A stretch of 6,901 nucleotides of DNA from Deltaproteobacteria bacterium (GTDB lineage Bacteria > Desulfobacterota > B13-G15): contig QMLA01000058.1 of NCBI GenBank assembly GCA_003646585.1, forward strand, positions 1-6,901, given 5' to 3'. Both the position numbers and the translations under genes were made by a program. Positions 1-4,879 of the stretch are shown in pieces. Below the pieces are notes generated by a model. It did no database searches. It was given only the letters and a program-made list of their open reading frames with translations, and was not told the DNA's origin. Positions within the stretch are counted from its first letter, which is position 1, and every line of letters begins with the position of its first letter.

Positions 1-1
1 C

Positions 2-229
2 GCCCCGAAGTATGCCGGAAAGGGCGTCGCCAACCCCTTGGCGGCCATCTGCGCCGCCGGGATGATGCTCGAACACCTGGGCGAAGAGGAAGCAGCCCAA
101 AGGATCGAAAGGGCTGTAAGGGAAGTGGTCGCCAAACATCTTAAGAGCCTTTCGGCTGGCCAGATGGGCTACAGCACCTCCGAAGTCGGGGATCTCGTGG
201 TCAAATACGTGGAAGAAGACGGAATTTAA
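2..229 (+). CDS. Isocitrate/3-isopropylmalate dehydrogenase family protein, C-terminal 75 residues (5' end outside window)
   Basis: The open frame enters from the left edge and ends at TAA 227-229. It begins APKYAGKGVANP, followed by a helix with MMLEHLGEEEAAQRIE and, near the end, GYSTSEVGDLV. This is the conserved C-terminal region of the NAD(P)-dependent beta-decarboxylating dehydrogenases (isocitrate, 3-isopropylmalate, homoisocitrate, tartrate), where the AP-x-x-AGK-x-x-ANP loop helps bind the nicotinamide cofactor. These are cytosolic enzymes that oxidise a 2-hydroxy acid and decarboxylate the product. The substrate-determining N-terminal half is outside the window, so the exact enzyme cannot be named. 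The in-frame TTG at 38 is an internal leucine codon, not a start. The gene is followed by a promoter for the next locus, so it probably belongs to an upstream operon. Confidence 0.88.
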   Translation, partial: APKYAGKGVANPLAAICAAGMMLEHLGEEEAAQRIERAVREVVAKHLKSLSAGQMGYSTSEVGDLVVKYVEEDGI

Positions 230-278
230 TTCCAAAAATTTTTTCTCCCACCAAACCCCTACCTCCCAAATCCCAATC
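223..278 (+). terminator. C-rich, G-free tract after the dehydrogenase gene; possible Rho-dependent termination region
   Basis: The 56 bases from 223 to 278 contain no G, and about 40% of the bases after the stop codon (230-280) are C, in repeated CCC/CTCCC clusters. No GC-rich hairpin with a U tract is visible. C-rich, G-poor untranslated RNA directly after a stop codon is the type of sequence Rho loads on. That reading is an inference; the base composition is directly seen. Confidence 0.3.
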
Positions 279-301
279 GTATGCCTCTAAATTTCTTCCT
301 T

Positions 302-310
302 TGTTATACT
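302..310 (+). promoter_or_regulatory. Extended -10 promoter element upstream of the 354 stub gene
   Basis: TGT followed by TATACT (305-310) matches the extended -10 form TGnTATAAT with one mismatch, and sits about 44 bases before the ATG at 354. The hexamer 17 bases upstream (TGCCTC, 282-287) does not resemble a -35 box, so activity would rest on the TG extension. It lies in an AT-rich stretch just after the C-rich tract. Confidence 0.45.
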
Positions 311-353
311 CTTAGGTCAGACTTATTAAAAGAAATCTTTTTGGGAGGCGTCC

Positions 354-521
354 ATGAGGACCCAGATTCGCAAGCGTCGGGTTTATAAGGGCAAGGTATA
401 TGTTGATCCCTTTCCGGTGGAGAAGTTGAAGAGGGTTGATCGTCCGACCACCCTTATCATGGAGGACAGGGTTCAGAGGGTTGATGAACGGGACAGCGGT
501 TTCAATAAGGCCGCCGGTTGA
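354..521 (+). pseudogene. 55-residue N-terminal stub, possibly of a reductive-dehalogenase-like Fe-S protein, cut off at a deletion junction
   Basis: ATG 354 is preceded by a good ribosome binding site (GGGAGG, 343-348) and an extended -10 promoter, and runs 55 codons to TGA 519-521. The peptide is basic at its N-terminus (MRTQIRKRRVYKGK), then has RVDRPTTLI and RVDERDSGFNKAAG. From memory, a PTT...I...(Q)RVDERD.GF..AARG-like segment occurs near the N-terminus of reductive dehalogenase-like double [4Fe-4S] proteins, where it leads into a much longer catalytic region. Here the frame stops right at that point and the following DNA matches a TRAP permease instead. The start, promoter and ribosome binding site look intact, so a short peptide may still be made. 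The family assignment is tentative; the alternative is a genuine small gene of unknown function. Confidence 0.45.
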
Positions 522-762
522 AAGAGAGATATCAACACACAATAGACATGGTCACTCAGCTTCTGTGTTCGATTTTTTTGCGATCGCCATGTTTTCTGCC
601 CTCTCTTATTCCTCAGAGATGAAGACCTCTGGAGAAGTTTCGCAGGACCTCTGGATCCCAATTTATCCATTCATATACGTAGTGGTGGTTGGCTGCGCCA
701 TGATGAGCAGCGTGCTTTTCTTTAATTTTCTGAAGGCAATCAGGAAAATGGTAAAGGGATGA
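522..762 (+). pseudogene. TRAP transporter small permease (DctQ type), C-terminal half only
   Basis: In the frame ending at TGA 760-762 the translation contains FDFFAIAMFSALSYSSEM, then KTSGEVSQDLWIPIYPF and a second hydrophobic segment (IYVVVVGCAMMSSVLFF). This matches the last two membrane helices of DctQ subunits, with the typical S-x-E...P-x-x-P-x-Y-x-x-x-x-x-G pattern before the final helix. About 80 residues are recognisable, against roughly 150-180 for a full subunit; the first half, including the native start, is missing. The frame is open further upstream, to 436, but that part only overlaps the stub gene in another frame. The exact 5' edge of homology is uncertain (about 520-545). 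Its TGA overlaps the dctM start as ATGA (759-762), the normal coupling of these two genes. Confidence 0.75.
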
Positions 763-1938
763 GCCCTATAGTGGTAGGCATAATCGGGATATTGGGTTTG
801 CTCCTCCTTCTGGCGCTCAGGATGCAGGTAGGCTTCTGCATGGTTCTGGTGGGTTTTATCGGCTTTGGGATCCTCTGTTCCTTTGATTCCAGCTTTTCGA
901 TCCCGGGCATGGAGTTTTTATAAAACTGTACTTCCTACAGCCTGACGGTCATACCCCTCTTCATCCTGATGGGTCAGTTTGCCAACTATTCCGGGATGGG
1001 GTCCGAGATCTACCAGACGGTTTATCGATGGATAGGTTTTCTACCGGGGGGCTCAGTATAACCACAATTGGGGCCTGTGCCGGTTTTGCGGCCAAATCGG
1101 GTTCCTCACTGGCCACCGCTACCACCATGGGTATGGTGGTGCTGCCGGAGATGAAGCGCTTCAGGTACGCCGATTCCTTGGCCACGGGTTATATCGCAGC
1201 CGGCGGCACCCTGGGGATCCTGATCCCGCCGAGCACCGTGATGATAATTTACGGGATCCTGACCGAGCAGCCCATTGCCAGCCTTTTTATCGCGGGCATA
1301 ATCCCGGGGGTTGCTCTTAAGCGGTCTTTTCATGGCCACCATCTATGTGATGGCCAAGCGCAATCCGAAGTTGGCCCCACCGGGTCCGAGGTTCAGCATG
1401 CGGGAAAAGCTCCTCTCCTTGAAGAACACCTGGAGCATCCTCTGTCTTTTCCTGGTGGTAATAGGGGGCTTTATGGCGGATGGTTCACACCCACCGAGGC
1501 GGCGGGAGCAGGGGCCTTTGGCGCCTTCATGATCACCCTCTTCAGGGGCAAGCTCACCTGGAAAAACCTGAAGGATTCCCTTTATCAAACCACCCTTACC
1601 ACCGCCATGGTCTTCGCCATATTGATCGGGGCCAACATCTTCGGATACTTCCTGACCGTCAGTCAGATCCCCGAGCAGTTATCCCGGTGGATAGCCGGTC
1701 TCGGTTTGAACAGGTACTTGGTGATGGCGATAATAGTGTTCCTTTACATGGTATAGGGCTGCTTCATGGAGGGGCTGGCCATAATGGTCCTGACCATTCC
1801 GGTGATCTATCCCTTGATTGACCTCGGGTTTGACCCCATATGGTTCGGCGTGATAATCACCTTGGTGATGGAGATGAGCCTGATCACCCCGCCAGTGGGG
1901 GTCAATGTGTTTGTGATAAGTGGGATAGCGAAGGACGC
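759..1938 (+). pseudogene. TRAP transporter large permease (DctM type), inactivated by two stops, three frameshifts and loss of the C-terminus
   Basis: DctM is the 12-helix membrane subunit that moves an organic anion with sodium in TRAP transporters. Family sequence can be followed continuously but only by changing frame. Frame 1 starts MSPIVVGIIGILG (759) and meets TAA at 921-923, then resumes with SYSLTVIPLFILMGQFA to RWIGFLPGG. A one-base loss in the G run 1046-1051 shifts to LSITTIGACAGFAAKSGSS and GGTLGILIPPS. A one-base gain in the G run 1306-1310 shifts to LLSGLFMATIYVMAKRN. A one-base loss at 1478-1479 restores GWFTPTEAAGAGAFGAF. TAG 1754-1756 stands where the family usually has leucine (FLYMV-x-GCFMEGLAI). 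Homology ends at VFVISGIAKD, about 1936, so roughly the last 40 residues and a final helix are lost where the regulator gene begins. It cannot encode a working permease. Confidence 0.88.
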
Positions 1939-1956
1939 TCGGAACAGATCGCGGAG

Positions 1957-2631
1957 ATGATCCAGGAGAAGATCCTCAGGCAGAGGCTCCAGCAGGGTGC
2001 CAGGCTTCCCACCGAAAGGGAACTGGCCGAGGAGTTTCAGGTCAGCCGCACCGTGATCCGCGAGGCGATAAGGGAGCTTGAGGTGGCGGGGCTTGTCAAG
2101 ATAAAGAAGGGTCCTAAGGGGGGAGTCTTCATAGACAATGCCTATCACAAGCCTCTAAGCACTTCCCTGAGGAAGCTGATCACATCGGGTTGGATCACCG
2201 TGGATCACATCCTGGAAGTGCGGATGTTGATAGAACCCCACATAGCCTCTCAGGCGACCCTGAAGGCCAGAAAGAGTGACATTGAGGCCATGCGAACCCT
2301 TCTGGAACACTCCATGGCAAACATGGATGATGCCGCCCTCCTGAAGAAGAACAACATCGAGTTTCATCTCCTCATCGCCAAGGCCGCGGGGAACCCTGTG
2401 TTTTGCATCCTCATGAGATCGATGATGGACATCTTGGAGGAGATAGCCCGGGACTTCTTGGTGCTTTCGATGGAGAGGGCCTTTTTGGAAACCCACCGTA
2501 GGATCTTCGAGCTCATTCTGCAGAGGGATCCCGAGAAGGTGAAGAAGACCATAGAGGAGGACATCCTCGATGTGAACGCTAAGCTCTCTGCTTTCCTTCG
2601 CAAGGCGAAGCTCTCCAGTAGCCTTTCCTGA
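1957..2631 (+). CDS. GntR/FadR-family transcriptional regulator (FCD domain), native start lost
   Basis: A cytosolic DNA-binding regulator that typically senses a carboxylic acid. Family homology begins at about 1936 (RSEQIAEMIQEKIL), directly after dctM homology ends. Counting from ATG 1957 the protein has 224 residues: winged helix-turn-helix at about 1-60, with LPTERELAEEFQVSRTVIRE (18-37) and the wing GPKGGVF, then an all-helical FCD domain at about 78-212 with VRMLIEPHIA and FHLLIAKAAGNP. The first part of helix 1 (SEQIAE) lies upstream of 1957. The only other in-frame start upstream is ATG 1840, which would add 39 residues from dctM DNA read out of frame and has no ribosome binding site. 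ATG 1957 overlaps the TGA (1958-1960) of the last dctM frame, so coupled translation is possible. At the four usual metal-ligand positions it has N133, H137, H180 and D202 instead of Asp and three His. It probably controls one of the neighbouring units, but may be impaired. Confidence 0.8.
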   Translation: MIQEKILRQRLQQGARLPTERELAEEFQVSRTVIREAIRELEVAGLVKIKKGPKGGVFIDNAYHKPLSTSLRKLITSGWITVDHILEVRMLIEPHIASQATLKARKSDIEAMRTLLEHSMANMDDAALLKKNNIEFHLLIAKAAGNPVFCILMRSMMDILEEIARDFLVLSMERAFLETHRRIFELILQRDPEKVKKTIEEDILDVNAKLSAFLRKAKLSSSLS

Positions 2632-2635
2632 CATT

Positions 2636-2640
2636 GGAGG
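2636..2640 (+). promoter_or_regulatory. Ribosome binding site deciding the start of the PLP enzyme
   Basis: GGAGG lies directly against the ATG at 2641 (spacing 0) but six bases before the ATG at 2647. The second spacing is normal, so 2647 is taken as the start and the 2641 codon as an unused ATG. Confidence 0.7.
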
Positions 2641-2646
2641 ATGATC

Positions 2647-3804
2647 ATGGATTATCGTTTTGAGACCCTGGCCATTCACTTGGGGGAGGAACCGGATCTT
2701 TGGGAGAGCGGGGATGTGGTCGCCCCCATCCACTTGAGTTCGACCTTCGCCCAGAGGGGGCCTGACGAACCCCCCAGAGGTTACAGATACTCCCGAATCG
2801 CCAATCCCACCCGGGATGTCCTGGAGAGGAAACTGGCTGCCCTTGAGGGGGCAAAGTACGCCCTCGCCTTCTCCTCGGGCATGGCGGCAGAGACTGCTGT
2901 GTTGACCGCTTTGCTCAAGCCGGGGGATCACATGATAGCCTTTGAAGATCTGTACGGGGGTACAAAGAGGGTCCTTGACCTCTTCGGGAGAAGATACGGC
3001 GTTGAGATTTCCTTTGTCGATGCGACGAAGGTGGAAAACGTCCTGGAGGCCTTTACCCCCAGGACCAGGCTGATTTGGCTGGAGAGCCCAACAAACCCCT
3101 TGCTCAAGCTTTGCGATCTGGAAGCCATAGCGAAAGAGGCACACAGGCGCGACGTCAAGGTGGTGGTCGACAATACCTTTGCCACCCCCTACTTCCAGAA
3201 TCCCCTAAGATTTGGGGTGGATGTGGTGGTCCACAGCACGACCAAGTACATAAACGGACACAGCGATTGCCTGGGAGGGGCCGTTGTCCTTTCCGATGGC
3301 GACCTGTATGAGGAGCTCTCCTTCATCCGGAGGGCTACAGGCGGCGTGCTCTCTCCCTTCGATAGCTATCTGACGCTTCGCGGGCTCAAGACCCTGGCGG
3401 TGAGGATGAGACAGCACCAGGAAAATGCGATGAGGATTGCGGAGTTTTTGGAGGGTCACCCAAAGGTGATAAAGGTCCACTATCCGGGTCTGAAGAGCCA
3501 CCCCCAGCACGAACTGGCCAAAAAACAAATGAGGGGCTTCGGGGGCATGCTCTCCTTCGAGATAAAGGGGGGAGCGCCGGAGGCCCAGAGGTTCATCAGG
3601 GGCCTTAAGCTCTTTTTGTTCGCCACAAGCCTCGGCGGCGTGGAATCCCTCGTCAACATACCCGCAAAGATGAGCCACGATAACCTGCCTCCCGAGGAAA
3701 GGAAACGCCTGGGAATTGGGGATAACCTAATAAGGCTCTCGGTGGGCATCGAAAACGCAGAAGACCTCATAGGAGACCTGGAAAGGGCCCTGCGGGAAAT
3801 CTAA
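2647..3804 (+). CDS. PLP-dependent cystathionine gamma-synthase/lyase family enzyme
   Basis: A 385-residue cytosolic fold-type I PLP enzyme of Cys/Met metabolism, close to the usual length of MetB-type proteins (E. coli about 386). It acts on the gamma carbon of cystathionine or an O-acylhomoserine. Visible motifs are YSR (48-50), which contacts the PLP phosphate of the partner subunit; SSGMA (76-80), phosphate binding; Y103 in DLYGGTKR, the ring-stacking tyrosine; D175 in VVVDNTFATP, which pairs with the pyridine nitrogen; K200 in HSTTKYINGHSD, the Schiff-base lysine; and R363 in LIRLSVGIE, the substrate carboxylate contact. The YGGT motif has Gly where methionine gamma-lyases carry Cys, and GGVESL (330-335) keeps the glutamate typical of cystathionine enzymes, so synthase or lyase is more likely than methionine gamma-lyase. 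Sequence alone does not separate the two. It starts 15 bases after the regulator stop and is probably co-transcribed with it. The frame is intact. Confidence 0.93.
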   Translation: MDYRFETLAIHLGEEPDLWESGDVVAPIHLSSTFAQRGPDEPPRGYRYSRIANPTRDVLERKLAALEGAKYALAFSSGMAAETAVLTALLKPGDHMIAFEDLYGGTKRVLDLFGRRYGVEISFVDATKVENVLEAFTPRTRLIWLESPTNPLLKLCDLEAIAKEAHRRDVKVVVDNTFATPYFQNPLRFGVDVVVHSTTKYINGHSDCLGGAVVLSDGDLYEELSFIRRATGGVLSPFDSYLTLRGLKTLAVRMRQHQENAMRIAEFLEGHPKVIKVHYPGLKSHPQHELAKKQMRGFGGMLSFEIKGGAPEAQRFIRGLKLFLFATSLGGVESLVNIPAKMSHDNLPPEERKRLGIGDNLIRLSVGIENAEDLIGDLERALREI

Positions 3805-3833
3805 AAACCAACCCCCCATTCCCAAAACCCTTC
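3797..3833 (+). terminator. C-rich, G-free tract after the PLP enzyme; possible Rho-dependent termination region
   Basis: From 3797 to 3833 there is no G in 37 bases, and C makes up about half of the part after the stop codon, including a run of six C. No stem-loop terminator is visible. The composition repeats that seen after the dehydrogenase gene. The Rho role is an inference. Confidence 0.28.
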
Positions 3834-3834
3834 G

Positions 3835-3867
3835 TTGACAGGATAAAACTTGTATGATATGTAGAAT
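3835..3867 (+). promoter_or_regulatory. Probable promoter of the TAXI transporter operon
   Basis: A perfect TTGACA -35 box lies at 3835-3840. The -10 box is ambiguous: TATGAT (3853-3858) is a good hexamer but only 12 bases away, TATGTA (3858-3863) has ideal 17-base spacing but three mismatches, and TAGAAT (3862-3867) is good but 21 bases away. The position, about 40-70 bases before the ATG at 3907 and after a probable termination tract, supports a promoter here. The imperfect -10 spacing could mean that an activator is needed. Confidence 0.45.
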
Positions 3868-3896
3868 CCTAAAAATATTCTCAAAAAGAATCCTAA
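3863..3896 (+). repeat. 10-bp direct repeat in the leader of the TAXI operon
   Basis: AGAATCCTAA occurs at 3863-3872 and again at 3887-3896, 24 bases apart start to start. Between them lies ATTCT (3877-3881), the inverted form of the first five bases, giving the order AGAAT / ATTCT / AGAAT. The second copy abuts the ribosome binding site. It could be an operator or an RNA hairpin, or chance in AT-rich DNA; the repeat itself is exact. Confidence 0.5.
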
Positions 3897-3906
3897 GGAG
3901 GTTATC
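3894..3906 (+). promoter_or_regulatory. Very strong ribosome binding site for the TAXI binding protein
   Basis: TAAGGAGGTTATC matches 12 of 13 bases of the full complement of the conserved 16S rRNA 3' end, with AAGGAGG ending five bases before ATG 3907. Such extended pairing fits the need for high amounts of a periplasmic binding protein relative to its permease. The DapA-like gene shares the segment GGAGGTTATC (6761-6770). Confidence 0.8.
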
Positions 3907-4872
3907 ATGCTTAAGAAAGGGTTATTGGGTGTGGTGGCAGTTTTGGTTTTGGGATTTGGTTTAGCCGGGGCTCAGGTGAAGACCTTTACCATCACTTCGG
4001 GGCCCATGGGAGGAGACTGGTATTCCATTGGTGGGGTGATGGGTGAGATGGCCAAGAGTGTTTTTCCCGGGGCCATTGTCACGGTGACCACGGGGGGATC
4101 GTTGTCCAACATTGAGAAGGTCAATGCGGGGAAGGCCGATGTGGGTCTCACCATGGCCAGTCTCTATGCGGATGCCCTTAAGGCCCGGGGTATCTATGTT
4201 GGGAAGCCGCATGAGAACCTGAGGGCCATAGCCTTTCTGGCCAATATTCCCATGAGTTATTTCCTGGTGCGTGCTGACAATCCCATCAAATCCATAGAGG
4301 AGATAAAGGAGAAGAAGATCCCCATAAGGATATTGACCTCCAAGAGGGGCAGTTCTCCTTCCCTGGCTGCCGAGCGGATGCTCAAGGAGTACGGCATCAC
4401 CTTTGAGGGCATCAAGAAGTGGGGTGGTAGGGTCTCCTTTGTCTCCTATGCCGAGGCCTCAAATCTCATCAAGGACGGCCATGCTGATGCCTGGATAGGG
4501 CCCATGGTATCGGCCATCGTGGAATTGACCACGGTGGTGAAGATGAAGATGCTCCCCATCAAGCCCTCGGTCCTTGACAGGCTCAAGGAGAAGTACAACT
4601 ACGTGAAGATCACCCTCCCCAAGGGCAAGTACTACTTCGTCAAGGAGGATACGCCTCATATGGCCGAGTCCGTGATAGTGATCTGTCAGAAGAAGCTGCC
4701 CGAGGAGGTGGTTTACAAGTTCACCAAGGTCCTTCTTGAGAACCCCGATCGCATCCGCAACATCCACAAAACTTACAGCGTATTTGATCCTGCCAATGCC
4801 TGGAGGAATGTCGGTGGCCCCCTCCATCCCGGTGCGGAGAGGTATTACAAGGAAAAGGGCTATATGAAGTGA
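3907..4872 (+). CDS. TAXI-family TRAP transporter solute-binding protein
   Basis: A 321-residue secreted protein that captures a small organic anion outside the inner membrane and delivers it to the fused permease encoded next. Residues 1-22 form a signal peptide: MLKK, a hydrophobic core, and a likely cut after AGA before Q23. The mature part starts with the TAXI pattern FTITSGPMGGDWYSIGG (about 27-43), then TGGSLSNIEKVNAGKADVGL (62-81), the hinge-lobe segment ILTSKRGSSPSLAAERMLKEYGI, and a late ADAWIGPMVSAIVEL. These match the TAXI (TRAP-associated extracytoplasmic immunogenic) family in order and overall length. The ligand is not evident; family members have been linked to glutamate, other dicarboxylates and related acids. 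The start follows a near-perfect ribosome binding site. Only seven bases separate its stop from the permease, so the two are an operon. Confidence 0.92.
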   Translation: MLKKGLLGVVAVLVLGFGLAGAQVKTFTITSGPMGGDWYSIGGVMGEMAKSVFPGAIVTVTTGGSLSNIEKVNAGKADVGLTMASLYADALKARGIYVGKPHENLRAIAFLANIPMSYFLVRADNPIKSIEEIKEKKIPIRILTSKRGSSPSLAAERMLKEYGITFEGIKKWGGRVSFVSYAEASNLIKDGHADAWIGPMVSAIVELTTVVKMKMLPIKPSVLDRLKEKYNYVKITLPKGKYYFVKEDTPHMAESVIVICQKKLPEEVVYKFTKVLLENPDRIRNIHKTYSVFDPANAWRNVGGPLHPGAERYYKEKGYMK

Positions 4873-4879
4873 GTTTGTC

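Noticed and set aside
221..244. GGAATT-T-AATTCC palindrome followed by A5T6 as an intrinsic terminator
   Set aside because: The loop would be one base and the stem is AT-rich; no stable GC stem is followed by the T run.
1046..1051. Programmed ribosomal frameshifting at the G run in dctM
   Set aside because: One shift alone might be programmed, but the same gene has two more shifts, two stop codons and a missing C-terminus, so decay is the simpler reading.
1754..1756. TAG in dctM as a recoded (pyrrolysine or suppressed) codon
   Set aside because: The family usually has leucine there, a single TTG to TAG change explains it, and the other in-frame stop is TAA, so a shared recoding rule does not fit.
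1840..1956. N-terminal 39-residue extension of the regulator from ATG 1840
   Set aside because: This stretch is dctM coding DNA in a different frame, has no ribosome binding site and does not resemble a GntR N-terminus.
354..1956. Insertion sequence or transposon as the cause of the rearranged region
   Set aside because: No transposase fragment, terminal inverted repeat or target duplication was seen at either junction; simple deletions suffice.
2155..3144. A 329-codon open frame on the minus strand across the regulator and PLP genes
   Set aside because: It lies antisense to two genes with clear family motifs. Its translation is rich in Gly, His, Gln and Pro with no recognisable motif, as expected from a mirror frame of G-rich coding DNA.
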